Made by a program: the position numbers and the translations under genes
Shown here: positions 53,872-62,550 of the stretch, one piece after another
Position numbering within the stretch: the stretch's first letter is position 1
Layout: each line of letters starts with the position of its first letter
Source of the DNA: Phyllobacterium brassicacearum
Lineage (GTDB): Bacteria > Pseudomonadota > Alphaproteobacteria > Rhizobiales > Rhizobiaceae
NCBI RefSeq assembly: GCF_003010955.1
Contig: NZ_PGGO01000002.1
Coordinates: 248,001 to 312,000 of the forward strand
DNA: 64,000 nt
Direction: 5' to 3'
The notes under the pieces: model-generated
The model's database searches: none
What the model saw: the letters and a program-made list of their open reading frames with translations, nothing else
What the model was told of the DNA's origin: nothing

Positions 53872-54975
53872 TCAGGCGTCGGCGCAACGCCGACCGTACT
53901 GGGCGTCCGGGACAACAACCAGCTTGCCGACAAAGCCCTTGGCCATGAAATCAGTTTGCGCCTTGTGGAACTCCGACAGGCGATATACACCGCCGACAAG
54001 CGGCTTGATCTTGCCTTCCTCGATGTAACGAACGATACGGCGGACATCGCCGCGGGTTCCTTGCGACGAACCGTGCAATGCAAGGTGCTTCAGATACATG
54101 GTCCGCAAATCAAGCTGCACAACAGGTCCGGCAATCGCGCCGGCCGTCGTGTAACGGCCCTCGGCGCGCAGGATCCGCAACAGGTCGTTGAAGATCGGAC
54201 CGCCAACGAGATCGGCTACCACATCGACAGGCTTGCCGCCAGTGGCTGCATAGACGGCAGCAACAAGATCATCCGTTCCGCGGGTGATGACGGCTTCGGC
54301 GCCGATGCTGATCAAGGCTTGCTCCTTGCCCGGCCCCACGAGCGCATAGGGAATTGCCCCCCGTGCCCTTGCCAGCTGGACGATCCCCGAGCCGACCCCG
54401 CCCGATGCACCGGTGACGAGTAGGCGCTCACCCGCTTTCAGGCCGGCACGCTCCAGCATCTGCTCGCCCGTCAGATAGGCACAGCAGAACGTTGCCAGTT
54501 CGACATCACTGAGTTTCGTATCGACGAGATGGGCGTTCTCGGCCGGCACCGTGACATACTCCGCATAACCACCGTCACGGCCGTGGCCGATATAATCGAT
54601 GTCGGCGAGACTGTCGTCTTCACGGTTGTAGATCGAAAAATCGACCATAACGCGCTGGCCCATACGCTCGGGCGAAACCCCTTCGCCGGCCGCGACGATA
54701 TTGCCGACAATGTCCGTGCCTTGAATCCGCGGAAACGTCAGTGTCGGCTCCTGGCGGCGCCAGGTTGAAACAGCACCCGCGTCTTCCTCAGTGCCATAGG
54801 CGCCTTCCCGCACCCAGACATCCGTGTTGTTCATGCCGCAGGCTGTGATGGCAATGAGGACCTCTCCGGCCGCCGGCGTCGGAACCGGCACGGTCTGGCT
54901 GTAGACGAGTTTGTCGAGCCCGCCATGGCCGACGAGCTGAACGGCGGCCATGGTCCTGGGAAGATTGTCGTACAT
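53872..54975 (-). CDS. Zinc-less quinone oxidoreductase-like alcohol dehydrogenase (MDR family)
   Basis: 367 residues from ATG 54975 with AAGGAGG nine bases upstream. The GroES-like front is ITACGMNNTDVWVREGAYG, and the NADP-binding loop is LLVTGASGGVGSGIVQLA. Catalytic and structural zinc cysteines are absent, as in quinone oxidoreductases. It lies 17 bases downstream of the aminotransferase gene in the ectoine region. No step of ectoine breakdown known to me needs this enzyme, so its link is uncertain. Confidence 0.85.
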   Translation of the reverse strand: MYDNLPRTMAAVQLVGHGGLDKLVYSQTVPVPTPAAGEVLIAITACGMNNTDVWVREGAYGTEEDAGAVSTWRRQEPTLTFPRIQGTDIVGNIVAAGEGVSPERMGQRVMVDFSIYNREDDSLADIDYIGHGRDGGYAEYVTVPAENAHLVDTKLSDVELATFCCAYLTGEQMLERAGLKAGERLLVTGASGGVGSGIVQLARARGAIPYALVGPGKEQALISIGAEAVITRGTDDLVAAVYAATGGKPVDVVADLVGGPIFNDLLRILRAEGRYTTAGAIAGPVVQLDLRTMYLKHLALHGSSQGTRGDVRRIVRYIEEGKIKPLVGGVYRLSEFHKAQTDFMAKGFVGKLVVVPDAQYGRRCADA

Positions 54976-54992
54976 TTGTGAACCGCCTCCTT

Positions 54993-56372
54993 TCAGAGTG
55001 ACTTGGCGACAGCGTCGACCGCTTCGGCCGCGGCCTTGACGACAACATCGGCTTCGTCGCGCGTCAGGCACAGCGGCGGGGCAAACCCGAGGATATCACC
55101 CTGGGGCATCGCCCGGCCAATAACACCGCGTTCCGCCAGTGCGGTGGCAATGCGGGGTCCAACTTTCAGCGCCGGATCAAAGAAGGTGCGGTCGTCCTTG
55201 TCGGCGACAAACTCGACCGCGGCCAGCATGCCGTCACCGCGCACCTCGCCGACGATCGGGTGATCCCCGAGCGCCTGCGTCAGGCTCTTGCGGAAATATG
55301 CTCCTGTCTCACCGGCATTGGTCACGAGGTCCAGCTTGTCGATGAGTTCGAGATTGGCCGCACCGGCAGCAGCACAGATCGGATGGGCCGAATAGGTCCA
55401 GCCATGGCCGAGCGAGCCCAGCATGTCGGAGCCCTTGACCAGCACCTGCCAGACGTTGTCGGAGACGATGACGCCGGACAGTGGCGCATAGGCTGAGGTC
55501 AACCCCTTGGCGATGGTGATGAGGTCCGGCTTTATGCCGTAGTGATCGGAACCGAACATGGTGCCAAGCCGGCCGAAGCCGGTTACGACCTCATCGGCGA
55601 TGAGCAGAATGTCGTATTTGTTGAGGACAGCCTGGATTTTCTCCCAGTAATGAGCGGGGGGCGGGACGATGCCGCCAGTGCCGAGGATAGGTTCGCCGAT
55701 GAATGCAGCAACCGTTTCCGGACCCTCGGCAAGGATCATTTCTTCCAGCTTGTCGGCGCAGTGCTGCGAGAACTGCTCCTCGCTCATCGATCGGTCGGCG
55801 CGACGGAAATAATAGGGCGCTTCGGTATGCAGGATGGGAGCGCGCGGCAGGTCGAAGGCATTGTGGAAGAGTTCGAGTCCGGTCAGGCTTCCCGTCATGA
55901 CGCCGGAGCCATGATAGCCGCGCCAGCGCGAGATGATCTTCTTCTTTTCGGGGCGTCCGAGCACATTATTGTAATACCAAACCAGCTTGATGTTGGTCTC
56001 ATTGGCATCGGATCCCGACAGGCCGAAATAGACGCGGCTCATCCCCTCGGGTGCCCGGTCGATGATCATCTTGGCGAGCGTGATCGAAGCGTCCGTGCCA
56101 TGACCAACATAGGCGTGGTAGTAGGCAAGTTCCCTGGCCTGTCGGGCAATCGCGTCGGCAATTTCCTGGCGGCCATAACCCACATTAACGCAATAAAGCC
56201 CGGCAAATGCGTCGATGCTGGTACTGCCGGTGCTGTCGGTAATGTGAACGCCCTTACCGCTCCTGATAATTCTCGTCGGGCTTTCGCCACGCGCATGGGT
56301 GCCCATATGGGTTGATGGATGAAAGAAGTGATCCCGGTCCCAGGCGTTCAGTTCGTTCGAGCGGTCAAGCAT
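54993..56372 (-). CDS. doeD: Class III aminotransferase, DoeD-like (diaminobutyrate transaminase of ectoine breakdown)
   Basis: 459 residues. PLP-binding lysine lies in LITIAKGLTSAYAPLSG, the catalytic Asp in LLIADEVVTGFGRLG, and the front is the omega-transaminase pattern (FAGLYCVNVGYGRQEIADAI). In ectoine catabolism such an enzyme (DoeD/Atf) converts L-2,4-diaminobutyrate to aspartate semialdehyde. The assignment rests on the family plus the neighbours: a semialdehyde dehydrogenase gene immediately upstream and the ehu transporter nearby. Confidence 0.78.
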   Translation of the reverse strand: MLDRSNELNAWDRDHFFHPSTHMGTHARGESPTRIIRSGKGVHITDSTGSTSIDAFAGLYCVNVGYGRQEIADAIARQARELAYYHAYVGHGTDASITLAKMIIDRAPEGMSRVYFGLSGSDANETNIKLVWYYNNVLGRPEKKKIISRWRGYHGSGVMTGSLTGLELFHNAFDLPRAPILHTEAPYYFRRADRSMSEEQFSQHCADKLEEMILAEGPETVAAFIGEPILGTGGIVPPPAHYWEKIQAVLNKYDILLIADEVVTGFGRLGTMFGSDHYGIKPDLITIAKGLTSAYAPLSGVIVSDNVWQVLVKGSDMLGSLGHGWTYSAHPICAAAGAANLELIDKLDLVTNAGETGAYFRKSLTQALGDHPIVGEVRGDGMLAAVEFVADKDDRTFFDPALKVGPRIATALAERGVIGRAMPQGDILGFAPPLCLTRDEADVVVKAAAEAVDAVAKSL

Positions 56373-56396
56373 GGTAATTTCCTATTCTTCTTTGGT

Positions 56397-57890
56397 CTAT
56401 TGCGTATCGATGCAAAGATATTTGAGCTCGGTGAAACCCTCGATTCCATGGCGTGATCCCTCGCGGCCAAGCCCTGACTGCTTGAAGCCTCCGAACGGTA
56501 TCGGAGCGCCCGTGATCTTGACCCGGTTGATCGCGACCATCCCATATTCGAGACTGCGCCCGAGGCGCAGCATCCGAGCCCCATCCGTTGTGATGACATA
56601 GGCAACGAGGCCGTATTCGGTTGCGTTGGCACGGGCAACGACGTCCGCTTCCGTGTCGAACGGCGTGATCGCAGCAACCGGACCGAACGTCTCCTCGCGC
56701 ATGATAAGCGCGTCGTCCGGTACATCGGTCAGCAGTGTCGGCTGATAGAACAGCCGCCCGGCGGGGTGGCGCATACCACCGACCAGGCAGCGCCCGCCTC
56801 GGGCCAGCGCATCGGCGACCTGTACTTCCACCTTCTTCACCGCCCGCTCATGCATCAGAGGCCCGATGTCGGCGCTCTCGGTCAAACCGGAGGCGACCTT
56901 CAAGGCCGCAATCCGCGTGGCAAATGCAGCGGCGAAATGATCCTGGATGGGGCGCTCGACATAGATTCGATTGGCGGCCAGGCAGTCCTGGCCGGACGTT
57001 GCGAACTTGGCCTTGATGGCAATATCGACGGCCCGGTCGAGATCGGCGTCGGCAAATACGATCAGCGGCGCATGCCCGCCAAGTTCCATGACAAGATTCT
57101 TCATGGTTGGCGCGCATTGCGCCGCGATCAGTCGGCCGATCTCAGTGGATCCGGTAAAACTCATCGCCCTTACCCTCGGATCTTCGCAAAGCTGTCCGAC
57201 TATCGTTGCTGCATCTCCCGTCACGATATTGAGTACACCGGCCGGGATACCTGCCCGATCGGCGAGTTCGGCCAGGGCAAGCGCGGAGAACGGGGTCTCC
57301 GAGGACGGATGGGCAACGACCGTACAACCGCAAGACATGGCCGCTGCAGCCTTGCGCGTCAGCATCGCCGATGGAAAATTCCAGGGCGTGACGACTCCGA
57401 CAACACCCAGCGGCTCACGCCGCACAATCATTTCCGCCCCCGTCAGATGGCTGGTCACCCCTTCAGCATTGAGGCGTTTTCCCTCTTCGGCGTACCATTC
57501 GATGAAGGATGCAGCGTAGTCGATCTCGGCCTGCGATTCTGCGAGCGGCTTGCCCTGCTCCAGCGTCATGATCAAGGCAAGATCGTCCCTGGCCGTCAGC
57601 ATGAGCTCATGCCAACAACGCAGTCTGGCGGCGCGCTCCTGCGGCAGCAGGTTCCGCCACAGCGGAAAGGCCCGCGCGGCGGCATCAACCGCCACTCTCG
57701 TCTGGCCCGCATCGAGACGCGATACCCAGCCGATGGCGGCGCCGGATGCCGGATCGGTGACCTGGAAGGTCTGGCCGGCATCGCCTGCCGTCCACTGCCC
57801 ATCGACATAGGCGAGTTCACGCAGCATGCGGCGGTCATGCAGCCCGTCGAGGGCAGGATGTCGGTCTGGTCGTGCGAAATGGGCGGACAT
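56397..57890 (-). CDS. doeC: Aldehyde dehydrogenase, DoeC-like (aspartate/succinate semialdehyde dehydrogenase)
   Basis: 497 residues from ATG 57890 (GGGAGA upstream). NAD site: VVTPWNFPSAMLTRKAAAAM, FTGSTEIGRLI. Catalytic Glu in VMELGGHAPLIVF, and the catalytic Cys in ATSGQDCLAANRIYV. The family is the GabD/SSADH group. In the ectoine route this enzyme oxidises aspartate semialdehyde to aspartate. The gene lies 24 bases before the aminotransferase start. It follows the AsnC gene with about 120 bases between. Confidence 0.82.
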   Translation of the reverse strand: MSAHFARPDRHPALDGLHDRRMLRELAYVDGQWTAGDAGQTFQVTDPASGAAIGWVSRLDAGQTRVAVDAAARAFPLWRNLLPQERAARLRCWHELMLTARDDLALIMTLEQGKPLAESQAEIDYAASFIEWYAEEGKRLNAEGVTSHLTGAEMIVRREPLGVVGVVTPWNFPSAMLTRKAAAAMSCGCTVVAHPSSETPFSALALAELADRAGIPAGVLNIVTGDAATIVGQLCEDPRVRAMSFTGSTEIGRLIAAQCAPTMKNLVMELGGHAPLIVFADADLDRAVDIAIKAKFATSGQDCLAANRIYVERPIQDHFAAAFATRIAALKVASGLTESADIGPLMHERAVKKVEVQVADALARGGRCLVGGMRHPAGRLFYQPTLLTDVPDDALIMREETFGPVAAITPFDTEADVVARANATEYGLVAYVITTDGARMLRLGRSLEYGMVAINRVKITGAPIPFGGFKQSGLGREGSRHGIEGFTELKYLCIDTQ

Positions 57891-58008
57891 GCGGTTCTCC
57901 CGAAATTTCTCCGGGAAAGGGTGGCATGGATGGGAGGAGAGAGAGACCGTTTGTCGGCGCCTTCGGAGAGAAAATGTCCTCATTGACCGGGGTGTGAGGA
58001 GAGAATGA

Positions 58009-58506
58009 CTAGTCCGGCGTGGTTGTTGTGACCAGCTCTGCCACGGGCAGGACCACATCATCCTTGACCGTCTTGGTCACGATGTACGTGAAATAGCGGT
58101 CGATACCAATTTCGCGCTGGAGCAGGTTATCGACCAGACGCTGATAGCAATCGATATCCCGCGCCATGACCTTGAGCACATAGTCCACGCCACCGCCCAC
58201 CGACCAGCAAGCTACAACTTCCGGTATTGTTTTGATGGCGCGTTCGAACCGGTCGAAATCCGCCTGGCGATGGGCGCCGAGCGTGACCTCCATCAGCACC
58301 GTGGTCACCGGCGTCACCAAACGCAGCGCCAGGCGTGCATGATAGCCGCTGATGATCCCCGCCTTTTCGAGGCGCCGAAGCCGCGTCCAGCAGGGCGTTG
58401 GAGAAATTCCGACGCGCTCGGCCAGTGCCAGTTTGGTGATCCTGCCTTCACGCTGGATCTCGTCAAGGATGCGGATATCGATCGGATCAAGCTTCAGTGA
58501 TGTCAT
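58009..58506 (-). CDS. doeX: Lrp/AsnC-family regulator (DoeX-like)
   Basis: 165 residues from ATG 58506. The helix-turn-helix is LDPIDIRILDEIQREGRI and LALAERVGISPTPCWTRLRR. The RAM sensing domain is TVLMEVTLGAHRQADFDRF and ACWSVGGGVDYVLKVMARD. AsnC regulators (DoeX) accompany ectoine-degradation genes and sense pathway amino acids. It is divergent from the MocR gene, sharing an 84-bp promoter region. The gene name is by context. Confidence 0.75.
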   Translation of the reverse strand: MTSLKLDPIDIRILDEIQREGRITKLALAERVGISPTPCWTRLRRLEKAGIISGYHARLALRLVTPVTTVLMEVTLGAHRQADFDRFERAIKTIPEVVACWSVGGGVDYVLKVMARDIDCYQRLVDNLLQREIGIDRYFTYIVTKTVKDDVVLPVAELVTTTTPD

Positions 58507-58532
58507 GTCCTGCCCAACAAATTCATCGAATA

Positions 58533-58598
58533 ACCATGACGTTGCGATTTTTCGATTGTCAATTGCACTGACTTGGATCACTTATAAATCATGACATT
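58533..58598. promoter_or_regulatory. Candidate EnuR sites between doeX and enuR
   Basis: ATCATGACATT at 58588-58598 overlaps the enuR start, and ACCATGACGTT at 58533-58543 is similar. Both are inverted relatives of two motifs in front of ehuA (60011 and 60034). Repetition in both promoter regions of the regulon suggests a shared regulator site. Confidence 0.45.
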
Positions 58599-59976
58599 AT
58601 GGCGTCCAGATCCAACCATGCTTCGCCGTCCAGCCTATCTCTCGCTGGCTGAACAGATTGCACGTGCGATAGCAGATGGCAAACTTGACAACGGGACCCG
58701 GCTCCAGACGCACCGGCAGATGGCCGACGAGTTGCGTCTTTCGGTACAGACCGTCAGCCGCGCCTATGAGGAGCTGATCCGCCGCAACCTGATTTCCGGC
58801 GAAACCGGGCGTGGCACGTTCGTCCGATCGGTCCGGCGCGAGCCCGATCCGCCCTATCTGCCGGAACGGTTGGGCGAAGTCATCGATCTTTCGATCCTGA
58901 AACCGATCTGCGAGCCGATGCACCTCGACCACATGAAAAAGGCCCTTGGCTGGTTGGCAGAGAACCTGCCGGCAAGTTCCGCCCTTTCCTTCCGGCCCAA
59001 TGTGGTGTTTCCGCGCCATCGTTCTGTCGCCGTAGAGTGGCTGCGCGCCTGCGGGCTGGATGTTCCGGCTTCCAATGTCAGCCTGACCAACGGTGCGACG
59101 GCGGCAATGACAGTTGCACTCATGAGCGCTGCCCCACCCGGATCGAAAGTCGCGACCGAGGGCATCGGCCATCATACGCTGACACCGCTCGCCTCCTATC
59201 TCGGCCTGACACTTGAAGGCCTGGCGATCGACGAACAGGGCATTATTCCTGAAGCCCTGGATGAATGCTGCCGCGAACATGGTATCCGCGCGGTGTTCGT
59301 GCAGCCGTCCGTGATCAACCCGACCGCCACGCTCATGGGCCCGGAACGGCGCGCGGCCATCGTCGACGTAGCGCGACGGCATGACATCGCCATCATCGAG
59401 AGCGACGTGCTCGGGCCGCTGGTCGAAAACCGCCCGGTGCCGATCGCAGCGCTGGCACCGGAACGCACGCTGTATTTCACCAGCTTCACCAAGATCGTCG
59501 TACCCGGTCTGCGCATCGGCTATCTGGTTGCGCCCGACCGTTATGTAGCAGCGGTTGCCAACAGGCATCTCGTTTCAAACTGGATGGCAACGCCGATCGT
59601 CGCCGAGATCGCCACGCGCTGGGTTTCCGACGGCACGGCGATGGAACTCGTCAACTGGCAGCGTGAGGCCCTGCGCGGCAGGCACGCTACCGCATCAGAA
59701 GTCCTTTCCGGAATACCGTTTCTATCACATCCGCAGAGCCTGCATGTCTGGTTGCCATTGACCGGCGAACGGACGGAAGAAGCGTTCGTCGCCCACGCAC
59801 GCCTTCAGGGCGTGGGCATCGCAACGGGTACATCGTTCCGTATCTCCAACCATCCCTGGCATCCTGCCGTCCGGATTTCGCTCGGCTCAACAACTGAAGC
59901 AGAGTTACGGACCGGACTTGGCGTCGTTGCAAATCTGCTGCGTGGAGATCAGGAACATCTGTTGCTCGCGATTTAG
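58591..59976 (+). CDS. enuR: MocR/GntR-family regulator of ectoine utilisation (EnuR-like)
   Basis: 461 residues. The N-terminal winged helix is SLAEQIARAIADGKLDNGTRL and LRLSVQTVSRAYEELIRRNL. The rest is a fold-type I aminotransferase-like domain with the PLP lysine in YFTSFTKIVVPGLRIGYL. EnuR proteins bind an ectoine metabolite as a PLP adduct and lift repression of ectoine genes. The position next to ehuABCD makes this function likely. No clear ribosome binding site precedes ATG 58591. Confidence 0.85.
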   Translation: MTLWRPDPTMLRRPAYLSLAEQIARAIADGKLDNGTRLQTHRQMADELRLSVQTVSRAYEELIRRNLISGETGRGTFVRSVRREPDPPYLPERLGEVIDLSILKPICEPMHLDHMKKALGWLAENLPASSALSFRPNVVFPRHRSVAVEWLRACGLDVPASNVSLTNGATAAMTVALMSAAPPGSKVATEGIGHHTLTPLASYLGLTLEGLAIDEQGIIPEALDECCREHGIRAVFVQPSVINPTATLMGPERRAAIVDVARRHDIAIIESDVLGPLVENRPVPIAALAPERTLYFTSFTKIVVPGLRIGYLVAPDRYVAAVANRHLVSNWMATPIVAEIATRWVSDGTAMELVNWQREALRGRHATASEVLSGIPFLSHPQSLHVWLPLTGERTEEAFVAHARLQGVGIATGTSFRISNHPWHPAVRISLGSTTEAELRTGLGVVANLLRGDQEHLLLAI

Positions 59977-60010
59977 CCGCTTCGCCTGAAAATTCAGCAC
60001 GATCATTAAT

Positions 60011-60044
60011 ATTGTCATGATATTATTTTTGCAATTGACATGAT
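60011..60044. promoter_or_regulatory. Candidate EnuR sites upstream of ehuA
   Basis: The direct repeat ATTGTCATGAT (60011-60021) and ATTGACATGAT (60034-60044) lies 23 bp apart start to start, in the 125-bp region before ehuA. The second copy holds a TTGACA box. Related motifs sit in front of enuR. Confidence 0.45.
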
Positions 60045-60101
60045 TTGATAAGTCTCCCATCGTTGTGCGCCTGAGGTTGCCTCAACCTGGAGGAGAGACG
60101 C

Positions 60102-60899
60102 ATGCCCGTAGTGGACGGTCCGCCAATCATCGAGATCAACGGCATCAGCAAGAGCTTTGGCGCGTTCAAGGTTCTTAACGACCTGTCCTTTACCGTTGCA
60201 CCCGGCGAAAAGCTGGCGCTGATTGGCCCGTCCGGATCGGGCAAGACCACGATCCTGCGCATTCTGATGACATTGGAAGGCATTGATGGCGGCGACATCA
60301 AGGTCGATGGCGATCACCTGTACCAGATGCGGCACAACGGCAGGTTGCAACCGGCAGACGAGGCCCATCTCCACAAGATGCGCAAGAAGATCGGCATGGT
60401 TTTCCAGCTGTTCAACCTGTTTCCGCATAAGTGCGTTCTCGACAATGTCACGCTCGCCCCGATGCTGACCAAAGGCGTCGCGCGCAAAGATGCCGAGCGG
60501 CATGCCATGGAACTCCTTGACATGGTCGGGCTGGCAGACAAGGCGAAATCCATGCCGGCGCAGTTGTCCGGCGGCCAGAAGCAGCGTGTTGCCATCGCGC
60601 GGGCACTTGCCCTCCAGCCGAAGATCATGCTGTTCGACGAGGTGACGTCGGCGCTCGACCCGGAGCTCGTGGAAGAAGTGCTCAATGTGCTGTGGAAGCT
60701 TTGCCGCGAAACGGACATGACGATGCTTCTGGTGACCCACGAGATGGGCTTCGCTCATGATTTCGCCGATCGCGTGCTGTTCTTCGATCGCGGGCGCATC
60801 GTCGAGGACGGCAAGCCCGACGAAATATTCAGACATCCAAAGCAGGAACGGACACAGGCCTTCCTGAAAAAGATCATCGCTGCCGGTCACCGCGTCTGA
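60102..60899 (+). CDS. ehuA: Ectoine/hydroxyectoine ABC transporter ATP-binding protein EhuA
   Basis: 265 residues. Walker A is GPSGSGKTT, the signature is LSGGQKQRVAIARA, Walker B is IMLFDEVTSALD, and the switch is LVTHEMGFAH. The insertion DGDHLYQMRHNGRLQPADEA before the Q-loop is a mark of EhuA proteins. It drives import of ectoines through EhuC-EhuD. GGAGGAG lies upstream of ATG 60102. Confidence 0.92.
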   Translation: MPVVDGPPIIEINGISKSFGAFKVLNDLSFTVAPGEKLALIGPSGSGKTTILRILMTLEGIDGGDIKVDGDHLYQMRHNGRLQPADEAHLHKMRKKIGMVFQLFNLFPHKCVLDNVTLAPMLTKGVARKDAERHAMELLDMVGLADKAKSMPAQLSGGQKQRVAIARALALQPKIMLFDEVTSALDPELVEEVLNVLWKLCRETDMTMLLVTHEMGFAHDFADRVLFFDRGRIVEDGKPDEIFRHPKQERTQAFLKKIIAAGHRV

Positions 60900-60951
60900 T
60901 GACCAGAACGTCGGCACGTTGCGAACACAAGAAAACAAAGGAGCTGGGAAC

Positions 60952-61800
60952 ATGATCCGAATGATAACCGTAAGCGCATTGTTGGGGGCCGCGGCACTGT
61001 CAGCACTGGCAATGTCTATGCCGGCCAAAGCCGATGAATCGCTGGACAAATTAAAGGCACAGGGCTTCGCGCGCATCGCGATCGCCAATGAGCCGCCCTT
61101 CACGGCGGTCAAGGCGGACGGTACCGTTTCAGGCGCTGCACCGGATGTTGCGCGGGCAGTCTTCAAGAAGCTGGGTGTTAATGATGTCGTAGCGTCCATC
61201 TCTGAATATGGCGCCATGATCCCCGGACTTCAGGCGGGACGGCACGACGTGGTCACCGCCGGTCTCTTCATGAAGCCGGAGCGCTGCAACGCGGTAGCCT
61301 ATTCCGAGCCTGTCCTGTGCGATGCGGAGGCATTCCTGGTGAAGAAGGGAAATCCGAAGGGCTTCAAGAGCTATGCCGACATCGCCAAGGACGGCAAGGC
61401 GACCATTGGTGCACCGGGCGGCGGCACCGAAGAACGCCTGGCACTCGAAGCCGGGGTACCGCGCGATCGCGTCATTGTCGTGCCCGATGGCCAGAGCGGA
61501 CTGAAGATGCTGCAGGATGGCCGCATCGACACCTATTCGCTGCCGGTCCTGTCGATCAACGACCTTGTCAAGAAGGCGAACGATCCGAACCTTGAAGTGA
61601 TTGCCCCGGTCCAGGGAGCGCCCGTCTATTGTGACGGCGCCGCATTCCGCAAGAACGACACCGCGCTTCGCGACGAGTTCGACACGGTCCTGGCTGAAAT
61701 GAAGAAATCTGGTGAATTCGCCAAAATCGTCGAGCCCTATGGCTTTTCGGCCCAGGCTGCAATGTCGACGACACGCGAAAAACTCTGCGCGGCACAATAA
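60952..61800 (+). CDS. ehuB: Ectoine/hydroxyectoine-binding periplasmic protein EhuB
   Basis: 282 residues from ATG 60952 (AAGGAG upstream). The signal peptide is IRMITVSALLGAAALSALAM to PAKA. The binding domain has IAIANEPPFTAVKADG, SISEYGAMIPGLQAGRHDVV and APGGGTEERLALEAGVPRD, all matching EhuB as I know it. The ligand-cage aromatic residues include Phe of PPFTA and the Tyr of EYGAM. It captures ectoine in the periplasm. Confidence 0.92.
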   Translation: MIRMITVSALLGAAALSALAMSMPAKADESLDKLKAQGFARIAIANEPPFTAVKADGTVSGAAPDVARAVFKKLGVNDVVASISEYGAMIPGLQAGRHDVVTAGLFMKPERCNAVAYSEPVLCDAEAFLVKKGNPKGFKSYADIAKDGKATIGAPGGGTEERLALEAGVPRDRVIVVPDGQSGLKMLQDGRIDTYSLPVLSINDLVKKANDPNLEVIAPVQGAPVYCDGAAFRKNDTALRDEFDTVLAEMKKSGEFAKIVEPYGFSAQAAMSTTREKLCAAQ

Positions 61801-61813
61801 CGCCATGCCTCGT

Positions 61814-61841
61814 GACCGCGCTTCCCAACGGAGGCGCGGTC
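61814..61841 (+). terminator. Hairpin between ehuB and ehuC
   Basis: An 8-bp perfect stem (GACCGCGC / GCGCGGTC) with a 12-base loop starts 13 bases after the ehuB stop. There is no U run. It probably stabilises ehuB mRNA or partly terminates, as at the other binding-protein genes in this window. Confidence 0.6.
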
Positions 61842-61881
61842 CCCGAATTTACCTGGATTCAAGCATAAGGTTGGCAAGTCA

Positions 61882-62541
61882 ATGGGCCAATGGGCCGGCT
61901 ATCTGCAACTCATATTCGATGGCGCGATCGTCACCATCCAGCTGACGCTGATGGGTTCAGCACTGGCGCTGGTTATGGCATTCCTCGCGGGACTCGGTCG
62001 TCTTTCGCGCTTCGCGCCAGTACGCTGGCTGGCGACCGCCTATATCGAGTTCTTCCGTGGCACTTCGATTTTCGTGCAGCTGTTCTGGGCCTACTTCGTG
62101 CTGCCACTCTTCGGGTTCTCGCTGACACCCTTGCAGGCTGGCGTTCTCGCCCTTGGCCTCAATGTCGGCGCCTATGGTGCCGAGGTGGTGCGAGGTGCCA
62201 TCAAATCGATCGGCAAGGAACAGTATGAGGCCTGCACCGCGCTCAACTTCAATCGCTGGCAGGGGCTCAGATACATCATCCTGCCACAGGCATTCGTTCT
62301 CATGCTGCCGACCTTTGGCAACAACGCCATTGAGCTTCTGAAGGCCTCGGCCGTCGTTTCGCTCATCTCCCTTGCAGACATGACGTTTCAGGCCCAGGTG
62401 GTACGGGCACAGACCGGCAGCACGCTCGTTCCGTTTCTCACCATCCTCGTGCTCTATTTCGCTATCGCCTGCGTCATCTCCTTCGCCATACGTGGCCTCG
62501 AACGTCACTTGACGCGCGGGCTCGACGGTATCAGGTCATAG
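61882..62541 (+). CDS. ehuC: Ectoine/hydroxyectoine ABC transporter permease EhuC
   Basis: 219 residues with five membrane helices. It is of the HisMQ/GltK polar amino acid permease type: IEFFRGTSIFVQLFWAYFVLP, and the EAA-like loop KEQYEACTALNFNRWQGLRY followed by ILPQAFVLMLPTFGNNAIEL. It forms the channel with EhuD. ATG 61882 has only a weak AAGG box. Confidence 0.92.
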   Translation: MGQWAGYLQLIFDGAIVTIQLTLMGSALALVMAFLAGLGRLSRFAPVRWLATAYIEFFRGTSIFVQLFWAYFVLPLFGFSLTPLQAGVLALGLNVGAYGAEVVRGAIKSIGKEQYEACTALNFNRWQGLRYIILPQAFVLMLPTFGNNAIELLKASAVVSLISLADMTFQAQVVRAQTGSTLVPFLTILVLYFAIACVISFAIRGLERHLTRGLDGIRS

Positions 62542-62550
62542 GAGGCGGCA

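Noticed and set aside
56766-57986. 406-codon frame antisense to the aldehyde dehydrogenase
   Set aside because: The aldehyde dehydrogenase on the other strand has all catalytic motifs; this is a GC-bias shadow.
58597-59568. 323-codon frame antisense to enuR
   Set aside because: It mirrors a well-supported MocR gene in high-GC DNA and shows no family motif.
60015-61217. 400-codon frame antisense to ehuA and ehuB
   Set aside because: Same reason: complementary to well-recognised transporter genes, with no ribosome binding site.
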